Position numbers and translations under genes: made by a program. Below the pieces are notes generated by a model. The model made no database searches and was not told where the DNA came from. It was given only the letters and a program-made list of their open reading frames with translations. From the NCBI GenBank assembly GCA_003118195.1, contig BEXV01001277.1, positions 45,785 through 77,530 on the forward strand: a DNA stretch of 31,746 bases, written 5' to 3'. The DNA comes from Hemicentrotus pulcherrimus. Lineage: Eukaryota; Echinodermata; Echinoidea; Camarodonta; Strongylocentrotidae. Positions 1 through 12,337 of the stretch are shown here, piece after piece; the first letter of the stretch is position 1, and each line of letters begins with the position of its first letter.

Positions 1-130
1 GGGGGGTAGTTGTCCTTGGGGGGTGATTCTCCGGGGGGTAAAATTCCAGAGGGTAATTGTCCTTTGGGGGTAGTTTTCCGGGGGGTTATTGTGCGGGGGT
101 GATTGCCCAGGGGGGTACTTGTCCTAGAAC
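1..130. repeat. G-rich minisatellite, GGGGTAGTTGTCC-type units
   Basis: Degenerate tandem units of about 12-16 bases built on GGGGTAGTTGTCCT run from the left edge to about base 130. The same unit forms a larger array at 22560-22990, where it occurs in both orientations. The array is cut by the window edge. No coding potential is seen. Confidence 0.85.
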
Positions 131-800
131 CTTTTCCTAGCAATAACGATATTGTTTCATATCTTTCTGTCTCAGACCCCTCTAAATGTTTGAATCATTA
201 CGTAACTGTAAATACTGCGTCTGTTTCTTGTTCATCTTTGTCACGTTCGAGAAATAGTTTATAGGTCTTGTTTGAGATGATCATCGATCAAACGCATGTT
301 TGTGCTAGAAAATAAAGTAATTGCGGTGAACTGTACGTATTATGAATTAATAATTAATGATTAATTTCTCGTTTTATATCCAGGGTATTTTATATGACGC
401 ATGTCTCGCCACGTAACATGCAATGTTTTGATGTGATATATGTTGCGTCAAACTCCTCAGTCATTTTCTGCCGGGAAAAAAAGACAACGACAAAGATGCT
501 CTCTTAATTGTTTGCCATGAAGGCTTCATCTCATATTCACAATAATTGTTAAAGAAGTCCAACATTACGTGCAGCTGTTAGTTCTTCCATCTTTAAGTAC
601 CAGCTTCGGTAAGAATTTCACAAGTTCGTTTTAATCCTACAAAATTTGAAGGCAGATTAAGAAAGTCTTTCAAATTAATGAGATCATATAATTCTTTCGG
701 AAGACATCGATCAACGGCCATAATACGGTGGTCATTGAGTATATAGGCTTCGATAACTTGCTGTATTATGTGTGGGCTCAAACAATGATAAAACAAGATA
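131..800. other. AT-rich spacer, no confident gene
   Basis: Between the minisatellite and the LINE remnant I see no confident gene. A - strand open stretch at 593-796 has non-repetitive composition, but I match it to no family. It is discussed as a weak finding. Confidence 0.5.
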
Positions 801-2250
801 GGTATCGAAGACTCACAATAGAAGAGTGTACATTGTTAGAGGGAGAGCTATATTACAGTTAAGTCAAATATGCATTAATGGATATGAAAAATAATAAAGC
901 CCCAGGTTAAGATGGATTTACAGCAGAGTTTTAACAACAGTTTCTTTCAGAAGTTGGGTACTTATAACTACGGTGCGTTGTTTGCACTACGCTCATGTTA
1001 CTGGAAAATTATCCAACTCACAAAATAATGGTTCAATAACATAGATGCCCAAAGGCGATAAAGCAAGGCACGATATCAGAAACTGGAGACTAATTTCCCA
1101 ACTGAATGTTGCTCAGAAATTTATATCAAGCTGCATTGATAACAAACTTAACAAAAGTAATATCTTGCCTTATCCATGCCAATCAAACAGGATTTTTTTT
1201 TTTTCTGGACGATGTATTGGTGAAAATATTAAAATTGAATATACAGAAAAGTAAAATGCTTCTGGTATGATCTTGATTGATTTTGAAAACGCTTTTGGAA
1301 CTGTTTCACATCAGTTTTTTGTACAAGGTACTTTCATCTTCATCGATTTCTGTTATTCTTACATGTATCGTATACATGTAGAGACGCACATTCTAGTGAT
1401 ATGTTAATGGCTAATTAATGTTTAGATTTCGAATGAAAGGGGACGTAGACAGGGCGACTTTCTTTCGGCGCACTTGTGTTTTTGCTGCGCCGAAATTCTT
1501 GCAGTTTTATCTATGAAAGATATTTGTGTCAGAACAAATTGTTTTAAGATCTTCCAATTTGCGGATGACACAACATCAATTTTAGATGAGTCAGTTGCAA
1601 GTTTCCATATTGTACCACATATTTGATATTCATTTGGAAACTGCAGTGTGCTTAAGGTGAATATGCAACAACAACAAAAATTCAATTTGAATTGCATGGT
1701 GCAACCAAACATAACCAGTACATAGAAGTAGACGTACATATTCTCATATTGTCATCCCTAAAATACCCGATTATAGTTATAATAGAATTTTTGATAAAGT
1801 AAATTGCCAAACGATTTCTTGGAGCAAAAGTAGTATTACGGTTTCAGGAAGAGTCACAGTTGCCAATTCGTTATTATTGCCACAGTTCAATCACTTATTG
1901 ATATTAATCCTATCTCCTTCGGATAGGCCAATGAACTATACAAATTCGAGGATTTTTAATTTTATTTGGAAGAAGATATTATCAGTAAAAATCAAATTGT
2001 GGGCACAGAAAAGGGGTGATAGATATGCCAGACATTCAGTGCTTTAGTAAAGCTCTAAAGCTTACATGGATTCGAAGACTGGTTTTCAATACGAATCTTG
2101 ACGTCGTTCCTAACAATTTTTCTAAAATGGCCTTGGTGATGAAGTTAATTATGCGTGGGGATTGTTTAAGAATTTGATTTATTTTTGCTGAGTCAAGCGG
2201 AAGGAAAGGATTGGTTTGTTTCAATTATTTAAACATATTTGTGGCTTACA
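800..2250 (+). pseudogene. Decayed non-LTR retrotransposon (Tx1/L1-type LINE), ORF2 reverse transcriptase half
   Basis: Broken reading frames on the + strand match, in order, the reverse transcriptase and following region of L1/Tx1-clade LINE ORF2 proteins. Visible pieces are a MKNNKAPG block followed by DGFTAEF near 884-930, a PKGDKARHDIRNW block at 1045-1090, RT motif A (IDFENAF) at 1276, the RQGD block at 1447, the catalytic FADD motif at 1558-1569, a WSKSSITV region near 1820, and FNFIWKK near 1960. A KALKLTWIRRL block lies near 2050-2080. Stops and at least one frameshift (between about 950 and 1045) break it, so it is an inactive fossil. The endonuclease half is not visible upstream. 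Family assignment rests on recognised motifs, not a search. Confidence 0.85.
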
Positions 2251-2422
2251 CCCAAAACCGGTTGTGTAATCCAATAAAGCTAAACCAGCATTTACGTGAG
2301 TAGTTGTAATTTTCAGTGTAGGCGTACACCAAATACAATATTAGTCGAAGCTGTGGAATAATTAAAACGAAACAACTATTACTCAATTTATGACTGCCTT
2401 ATTTACTTTTTTTCTTCTTCAG

Positions 2423-2559
2423 ATAGAGACGATGGATCTCTTTGACGCAGTTAATCAAGGAAACGAACAGCTAGTACAGACATTTATCAAGCAGTCAAGT
2501 GCTGGTGTAACCGAAGTCGACGAGCAAGGTTTTACAGCATTACATTATGCAGTTAAAAG
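2423..2559 (+). CDS. Exon 1: start codon and N-terminal ankyrin segment
   Basis: A pyrimidine-rich acceptor (TTTTTTCTTCTTCAG) ends at 2422; 2423-2431 would be 5' UTR and the ATG is at 2432. It encodes MDLFDAVNQGNEQLV and onward to the start of the first ankyrin repeat (FTALHYAV). Donor AG|GTAAGA follows 2559, phase 2. The acceptor means a non-coding first exon and the promoter lie further upstream, perhaps across the LINE remnant. Confidence 0.85.
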
Positions 2560-3820
2560 GTAAGATTTATCTATTCAATAACCAGTAAGTTGTTTAATTT
2601 AGATGTTACATGGGATAGATAGACAGAACTATACACTTAAACTGGACGACTTATAACATTGTTTTGTGAATCAATGAAATATATATGAAGCTGAAAATTT
2701 CCACAAGTTTTATTTTGGCAATATGTTTTTATTGTCCCATTATTATATCATTATGGAATTTAAATTACTACAGATGCATTTCCTAATATTCCGCATATAC
2801 CCATCCCAGAGGCAATGCTGAAGTACTGTTATTACCCTGGCTTTATCCCAGCTTCCATAATAAATAATGATATTGGGTGATGTATAGCGCTCATTATCTG
2901 TCAGACTTAGCACTCCTGGCGCTCCCGATAAGTACCCTGTCTTTTAACATGGCTGCCATTACGACGATCTAGCATTTCAAGGGATTATTTCCTGCCAGGT
3001 AACATCACCTGGGTTGGGTATGGGAACACTAGAGTTTCCAATGCTAATGTGGTAAAGATGAGGCTAGCCTTGCTGAATACTTGCTCAAAATACCGCATAC
3101 CCTAAAATTCGCCAACACGGATAATTATGTGCATAGTCCTGGCATCATACATTTGAATCAATGCCTTCCTCGTTTAACTTAATTACAAATTACAAGTTTT
3201 CCTTGTTATTTGAAACATACTTTGAAAGTTCTTAAAAATATGTGCGAACTGTTATTTTTTTACTACAACTTAGGGTTACCTTTAAAAAGTACATCATTTA
3301 TATTTTACAAAAAGAGAGAAGGCGCTTAGAAGCCTCATTCACCGTTTATGGCCTTTTTAAAGAATTAAATTCAATGTTTTAATCAAAATTGAATTTAAAC
3401 CTTTCCTATCGAAAGAGAAAGAAAAGGAAATGGAAAAAAAAAAAGAAATGGTGGAGTATAATCATACTAATAATGCTATATAATCATACTAATAATGAGT
3501 AAAAAAAAAAAAGTGCCATCTAAATCCATAGTTTTCTCTTTACAGTCAGTCAAAGATTTACCATCCAAAAAATTATTACTTTATGAAATCATGGAAGCGT
3601 AAAATCAAAAATTGCATTTTGAAGAAGGAAAAGAGTTTTCTGATATCAGATGAGAAGTGTCTTTTTCCTCTATAAACTATTTTTTGTATAGGCTTAAATC
3701 TAAATAAGAATATATTCTTATATTACAATTATCTTGTTTATGAATGTTAACACGTAGGCCTATAAATACATTGTTTATTAGATGTTCAAATCTTTGTCAT
3801 TGGTAAAATAACTTCTGAGT

Positions 3821-3859
<39 letters not shown>

Positions 3860-6800
3860 GGATAGAGAGAGAGAAACAAGGAAAGATAAAATAAACAATT
3901 ACAGATACGCGTAAACACAATTTGTGGACAGTGTGGCTGGGCATGGCCGGGTTGCCAATTTTATTTCATTCGACGGCGATCTCCATCTAATTTAAAACAT
4001 GTTATATCTTCTCAAACTCAATTGAATTAACTTGAATGATTTTTAAAGCGTATGAAAATTCAGATCAATGTAGTTCTATAAACACATACACCGTGAAGTC
4101 ATGCAATTGTAAAACAAAATTAATAGTATTCCCGTCAATGTGACCTTGATAGGCACTTTACGTAAGCTGTCATCGTGTTTGCATTAATACCTCCCACTGA
4201 AATATGACAAAAGAAGCGCCGAGAAGATACTCGTTTTCTAATCTATACAGAAGGTTATCATGGTTATTCTGATAAGTAATATTTGATGACAAAGTCTTTT
4301 TATCTGAGTTTATTTAGGATGTCGTAATCCTTTCTTCATGGATTCTTGTCACAACAAGTTTTATATGAATGTTAAGAGGCTTATTTAACATGTTAGACAT
4401 GTTTAATCAATGACAAAACAAATAACTATTCATATGGCATAGATGTGGTATCACTCCAATTCAAATGGCATGATATTCAGCTTGCTCATGTCATAGGTCA
4501 TTTATGTATATTAGACAAACACTCGTATGTAGTTTAGATAAGTCAAAGGAGATTTTGAACGTTCAATGTAGTAATTAATGAAATTTATGGCAAACTTAAT
4601 CCACACAAAAGAAAGGGGAAAAAACGATGCAGAAACCAATAAATCAAATAGAATCGAATCAAATCTAATCGAAATCTAACGCAAATGAATGAAATAAATG
4701 TAAATTACCAAATACAGTGTTTTTAATCTTCAATATAAAAAAAACTCAAATCATAATTGAAAAGTTGCACGGGCTATAGAAATATTTGGTTTTGAAAATA
4801 TTTTTCATTATATAATTTCTTAGTAGTATCATTCTTGTCATCATTATCATAATTAGTACCAGTAGTAGATGAGATGTCAATACATATGATGATCAGTATG
4901 TGAAGAGAAAAAAAAAAACATCGGTAAGAGGATAAGAAGAAAACATGAGTACTAGTAGTAGCACTAGTAGTATCATCATCTATTTGATCGTCGTCATCAT
5001 CNCAGCCCTATCAATAACTCAGTCATCACAAAGTAATACATGACAATTCTTTTTTTACTCAATTAGCTTTAAATATACGAAGTTTAATCATATAAACATC
5101 CTGCTATATATCATTACAGAAAACATCATAAATTTCCTTTAGAATCCAGCATAAGTAAAATAATGATTATTGTCAAAGAGGGGAACGCGCGCACCATGGC
5201 ACTGACTCTTCCGCACCTTGCTCGAAAATGTGCTCCCCCTTCTCTCTCTCTCTCTCTCTCTCTCCCTCTATCTCTTAAAATGCGTGGCATAGTGAGGTGC
5301 ACGCTATGCTAAAATCCCTAAATTCTAAAGCGCCGGGGTCGGCTACATTCTTTACCTCTGAATTAATTAAAGTGACAGGCTAATATTAGGGAAGAGGGGG
5401 ATGCAAGTATCAGGTTACAAAAATCTCTAAACATAAACAACTGAAAACATGAGAGATAAATCAACATGAATGAATTCTAGACAATTCCATTCAGAACGGA
5501 ATGTCATTATACCAGAACTAAGAACCCCGAGAACATGCGAAGGGTGTCGTGGTACAGTGGTACCAACTTCTTGGTGGTACATTCATTTTACTCTTAATTC
5601 AATTAGGGTTGATGGTTCGAATCCCAGTCAGGCACTAAAGTCTTTTGGTACTACAATAATCCATGTTTGCTACTCTTCACCCAAGTGTAAGCGGGTACTC
5701 GATATGTAAATATCCAGATGTTTGGTCACTGGGCTATGATGACCGGGGTAAAATAATAATTTTTATGATTACCTGGTGTGCAATAATTGCCACCAAAACG
5801 TCTGTTAGATTATAATGATTTATGACGCAAAACTATTTATTTTTGTTTTTCAGTAAGAGCCCACGAATGGTTGAAACCCTATGCAAATATGGCGCAGGGG
5901 TCAACACACGCACAACAGAAGGCCTCCTCAAGACACCACTGTACATGGCTGCAGATGCGGGTGACCTTGACATCGTCAAATGTCTTGTCCAAAGTCAAGC
6001 TTCCATAGATTTACCAAGTGACAGTAACAGTTGGTACAAGGAAAATGGACAAACGCCTCTTCATCGTTCTGCATACAAGGGTTATCTAAACATCGTTGAG
6101 TTCCTGGTGAATGATTGTGGCGCCGACGTTAACATCGAAGATGCAGATGGTTCGACACCTTTGCACCTAGCAGCTTTTCTTGGACGGGAGGATGTTGCCA
6201 CATTTCTTACCAGTAAAGGGGCCGATGTCGACAAAGAAGATTCTTCTGGATCAACTCCTCTTAACTGCGCCTCAGACAGAGGTTACTTAGCAACAGTTTC
6301 ATTCCTTCTTCAAAAAGGAGCTCAGCTGGGTCTGAAAGATGCAAACGGGCTGACGGCATTGCATCGCGCAGCAAGAAAAGGCATTACTAATGTTATGAAT
6401 CATCTAATGGACAGTGGGGCTGACATTGAGCAGCAAGACAAAAAGGGACGAACATCACTGCATATTGCGGCAAGGCGAGGACAGAAAAGCTGTGCTTCCC
6501 TGCTTCTTGACAGAGGAGCCAACATAAATCAGACAGACAAGAGCGGCCAAACACCTCTCCACCACGCAGCGGATAAAGGTCACCTCGACATGATAAAAGC
6601 TCTACTGGACAACGGTGCAGAGATAAACCATAACGATGAGGCTGGGGATACGTTATTGCATATTACATCAAAGAAGGGACACCCTGATATTTTGAGATAC
6701 CTCTTAGCTCATGGAGCCAAAACTGACATCCAAAACAACGATGGCAACACTGCTCTTGACTGCGCCAGCGATGATCATATTCGACGAATCCTTTCAAGGT

Positions 6801-9800
6801 TAGCACTACGATTTTCATTTATTCTCACATTGCATTTCACAAAATTAGCTTATAGTTACTTTTTCCTTTTGTAAAATAGTAATAGGAGACAATTTCTAAT
6901 ATTCAATCGATTGTGACCCGACGTATTAAGTATAATGTACGTCATATATCAGTGTCCATGAGAGTCATCAGCCGTTGTGGGAGGAGGGGGAGGCATGGGG
7001 GCACTTGAATCAAGGGAAGGGCGGCACAGGTCTTACCAATTGCACAACGTTCACATTTACCAGGCCCCTGATTAGGGGTAGATATTGGAGGGGGTTATAT
7101 CATCTTGTAGGCCTCAACTCCCCTTCTGCGTTTTTTCCTTCTCTTTTATCTTTTCCCCAATATTGCGCCATTCGATTGCGTGAGGCGGAGGGGAGAGATG
7201 GGGATGGCATTCACCTTAGAGCTCTCTGCAGAGGCACCACTTTCACGGGCCATTAATTTTTTCTATGTTAATGTATTATTAATTATCATCAAGAATGGAA
7301 TATGTAGTAAAATACTGAACCCGAAAATGTTCGTTTACTTCATTTGCAACATGACAATGATGTATTTTTTTCAGATTTCAAAAAGATGGAGTCATCCTTG
7401 ACAGTGAGGACGATTTTCTTTTTGACAGTGGATTCGAGGATGATGAGTCCGGTGGTGAACCAACCCGAGAAGAGTTGCATAACATAGCAAACACTGTTGG
7501 AAGCGTTTTAGACCTCTGGGAACTCTGCAAGGAACTCAGACTGGAACATGACACCATAGCCAAAGCACTTCCTCTCGTAGACCACAGGAGCCTTGCTCTT
7601 CAAATCTTGAAGTCATGGTCTCGGGAGAAAACGGGAAATGAAAAAGCAAAGAAGAAAATTCTGAAGACAATTCCAGAATATGGACGAATTCGTTCAGGGA
7701 AAAGTACAAAACCGAAATCTATACTATACTTTTAAAAAAACGATGAGCTATGTCTTTATGTATACAATCAGCCTTAGCCATAGATGATTAAAAATGGGCT
7801 ATAATAAAAACTTAATAACAATTTTCCTTTTGTAATGAATACAAAAAAGAAATGCATTTGTAATTATAAAGATATTTAAGATACATTTCCCTGCTACTGT
7901 ATCACATATATCTTAGGGCAAGTCTTGAGGAAAACGTTAATGATTCTTAGGGGCAATCTGATGAATAACAACTTTTTTTTGTTTTGTTTTGTTTTGTTTT
8001 GCCTGTTCTGTTGGTCTATCGACCACTCTTTCTATATCCTTTTCCCTCTCTTCCACCCTCTCCTGTCTGTATGTATTTGTTGAGTGTGCGTCTCTGTCTC
8101 TATAAATTATTATTGATTTTGCAGCAAAGAAGTACGATGTTCTTCTCGAGCAACTGTCTACGGAGATATACACTATGACCATATTGCTCAAAATGGCGTC
8201 GAAGTTGGAATACCAAGCAAAGGATGTCATGTGTAAGATCGACCAAAGCTCATCACCACCAACAAAACAAAGGCTATGGGATGCTACAATCGAGCTACTT
8301 TCAAAGTGGGTAGAGGAAGGGGGGAAACGAGATGAACTCCTCCGTGCTCTTCAAGCGAGGCATCTTACCGAACCGGCAGAAATAGTCTCGACTGGTAAAG
8401 TTTTCTTCATCTAAATTACTTAAGAGGTATAGTCATGGAGAAAAATATCCACGCGATCTAATTAAAAAGTTATTGTACTTTTCATTATGAGTGCGACGCT
8501 AAGTTCTACATGACTGTGAAAGTATTCAAGCCTAATACCTAGATGGATGCTTAGGTTTTTTGCTTTCTTTAGAAGCTCTTTCAGAACATAGTTCGTCTTA
8601 TTTAAACAGTCCTCCTAAGATCATATAAAACAGGATGTGAAAACGTGGCTCGACTTTATGAATCTACTTTGTTAAACGCTCCCCATAATGAAAACCATGA
8701 TAGCGTTTGATAACTTACATGTGTTTAATTAACACCACGATGATAACTCTTTTACAAAAGTCTCGATATAATGTCAGTACCCCTTTTTTTTGTAACTTGT
8801 AGTTAATTCCAGAGGATTGTTATCCTAACTTCACTTTATCATTACGTGACCTTCATAGTACACAGAAACCTATATTTTGTAAGGATAAATCCCGAAAAAC
8901 CTTTCGTACCTTAAAAGGACTTTTGCTATCTATAGCCCAATATTTTCATATTTGATGGTTTAAGATGTCAACACTTGATCATGTAGCTTGCCTTTGTATT
9001 TAGTTCTGAGAGATGGACTGGAATACTATTAGATGTCACAATTACGTTAAGACGTTAGGATCCCTTTTGTGTAATTTCTCATTAATTTGAGTTCAAACCT
9101 CCTCCTTCTGGATTTCCCCATACAGCAATTCAACAAGAACCTGGTCTAGCGGACTCGTTTTCCTTTACAACGATGGACAGCGAGGGAGGCGACATTCAAC
9201 TCGGAGAAGGAGATGTACAGGTGTCTCTTCCTCTCGGTGCCCTTGGAGAAGAGACGCGTGAAGTTGTCACAGTCAAGGTTCCTAACCATGCTCCAGACGT
9301 AACCTGTGATGAGGACGAAGTCCAGGCATCACCGCCAGTCATGTGCACTCCTTCTGGCTTGACCTTCGATGAGCCAGTTAAACTCACCTTACCTCACTGC
9401 ACGAGTCTAGACCAGATAACAGATGAAACTGAAGTAATCCTTTACAACAGTCACGGAACAGGTCAATATTTGTTTGCTTAATAAAAATCAAATTGAACAT
9501 CAGTGGTAAATCCCATATAACTATGTCGATAATGTCGGTTCGCCTTGGCCTTCTAAAAAGATATCATAAGGTTATCGAGACCTTTAATATCGAATTATTT
9601 CGCGGACAACTTTCTTGAAGTGTTGGTCTAGTCATGTTAGTGCAATGCAACTGTGTATTTTGGGGGCAAAGGTGACATATTAATATTAATTGCGTTACTT
9701 ATTCAAGTATTATGATCACATTCTACTTTTGTTAACAGCCGACTACAATCGAGAAGTACTATCCCGAGAAGACTACACCATTACAGACGACTCAGTCGTG

Positions 9801-12301
9801 GTGAATGTTCGTCACTTCTCGACGTTCAGGATCAGCATGAAAAAGCTTCGAGGTGTGAAATTTGGGTTCTTGCCTTTTCACCCATCGATCATGCCGCGTT
9901 CAAGAAAGCCCATACTCCAAGTCTTCTTCTATCAAATGTACAAAAGAAATGAATCGGTAAGAACGACAACGATCTTTGGAACCCATTCCTGGACAAACAC
10001 TTGGCCCGTATTCTACCCAAATCAAAACTTGACGCTCTTTGTTTATTTCCTTCTTCAAAACCGGGTTTAGTTTTTAGGTATGATTTTAGACGTAATGTCG
10101 GGTTTATGACCTTGATTAGTGGAATAAGGGCTAACGAATAAATATCAGACGGATGAAACTTACCAGATCGTAGTTAGCCCAGGTCCCGCATGCCTATCCA
10201 GATCCAAAAATGGATGGAATCAAGTTTTTCAATTTTAGGAGGATTTTTTTTTCTTCACAGTTAAGTCTACAGAAATATGCTTCATGATCATGGTTAATAG
10301 GATTATGCTCTTTCAAAAAGAAAAGTCTTACCGGTTCACGTATTTTAGTTAATTAGCTATCTATGCATGAATAAGTAATGGTTACAGAACTTTAAAGGGC
10401 ATCCATCATGTTTGTATTTCACTGGATGTTATACTTCTGTACGAAATGACCTTATTCAGCTCATTCATAGATCTACACAATAAAGATCGGAGCTCCAAAT
10501 TATGTACGATGTGATTAATGAAACCAAGTTAATGTCCCTCTAATTTTTCCATTTTACATGACAATTTGAAATTTTTGTCCACTTTCCCAACAGATAATCA
10601 AACAGTTCTTTCAAACAAATATCAATGTTTTCCAAATAATTTTTGGTGAATAAGATACGACTCATTCATATACAACGTGTTCTCTTTCTCCTTATATACA
10701 AGAAAATTTGTGAGGAGCACGAGCATCTGAACCAAGAATTCTGCAAAGCGGCACCACCTACCGAAGTATCTATGGACACGCTGAACGAGGACCTCACGAT
10801 CGTATGCTCGGATGGTACAAGAGAAATTAAGGAGGAGGTTAGTTCAAATGCCCAGTCACACATAGACGACGCACTGTACTGTTTGGGCATTGAAAATTGG
10901 AAAATAAGGTCACTGCAACGTTGTGCGCCCAACTTTTGTCAGAAGCTAGTGAGCTGACACCGAATGCATAGCGTATTGCTAGCGCAGGACGAATTGTCCA
11001 CGCAGGGGGGGGGGGGGGGGGGGNNNNNNNNNNNNNNNNNNNNNNNNNNNNNNNNNNNNNNNNNNNNNNNNNNNNNNNNNNNNNNNNNNNNNNNNNNNNN
11101 NNNNNNNNNNNNNNNNNNNNNNNNNNNNNNNNNNNNNNNNNNNNNNNNNNNNNNNNNNNNNNNNNNNNAAAAAAAAAAAAAAAAAAATTATGCCAATGGT
11201 TGACCTTAACAAGTGACTTTACACCTCCCACCCCAAAATGTCAATTTTTCAAATTTCGAGACAAAAAAAAAATGTCCTGTCCTTCTTTGGTGGAGCGGTT
11301 GTATGCGTTTCACGAGCGGACACGGGATTGCTGGAACGGTGTCGGGCGTTGAAGCAGCGATCCATTGCGGTGATGAACTTTGGTTTAGCGTTGGTATGGC
11401 GGTGTCACCGCTAAACCAACGCTCGCTACCGCTCGCTACCGTTAAACCAAGGCTACAAAACAAAAACAAAAAAGGCTAAAGCAACACCGGCTTCAGCGGT
11501 GCACCGCTAAGGCAACGCCCGTGTTTTCAATTTGTTTCCCATTTTGTTCGCGGTGACGAGCATTGTCGAAATTCGGCCCCCTCTCCCTACCGTTCAAGGA
11601 ACACTCCAACAAAGTTCGGGCGGTGTGACCGGGCCTTACGTCGAATGCATAGCGTTGGTCTAGCGCTTGACGAGCGAATAACGAATGATGACGCACACCT
11701 AGCGAAAGACAACGCACTTTCCAAAATTACAAATTTACAATGTGCGTCTCGTATGTGTGACCGCCCCATAAATAAAAATAACAGCATCATTAGATCCTGG
11801 ATTTGAAGATCATAAGACAAGATAGCAGTACGCACGTTTATATGTAGGCATACACGGGACTGCTACTAGATAAAGATATTAAAATTTCCTTGCCAAATAT
11901 ATATACTAGCATATCCATGTTAAATTACACTGGAATACAGACTAATGACATAACTCCCCAAATTTTCATTATTGTTGCCGTTTCGCAACTCTACATAGGA
12001 TCTATTGGCAGAGGTCTTGTATACATATCGTTGTTCTAATCATCTGAGGTCAGTAACTTGCTATATAAGTTTAGTATATCTTATATGATATGTAAACCAA
12101 ATGAAAAGAAAAGGCGTTTTTGTACTCTGTGATTCGTATAGATTGCTCATACAAGGCTGCGGGAAAGGAAGTCTAACAAAACAAGCTTTGAGTTGGATTT
12201 CGGTAAAGAGGAGTACGGTTCAAAGAACATCAGAATAACTCTTTTTCAAGGGTCACATAAACTGGAGACTTCACTCTTCGAAGTTCGGATGCAAGGTAAT
12301 G

Positions 12302-12337
<36 letters not shown>

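Noticed and set aside
1422..1739. 105-codon - strand open frame
   Set aside because: It is antisense to the LINE reverse transcriptase remnant, whose RT motifs are on the + strand.
5470..5709. 79-codon + strand open frame in intron 1
   Set aside because: It overlaps the tRNA-derived SINE and has no protein similarity; likewise the 26714-26917 frame over SINE copy 2.
10839..11231. Open frames through the assembly gap
   Set aside because: Most of their length is undetermined bases flanked by homopolymers, so they carry no coding evidence.
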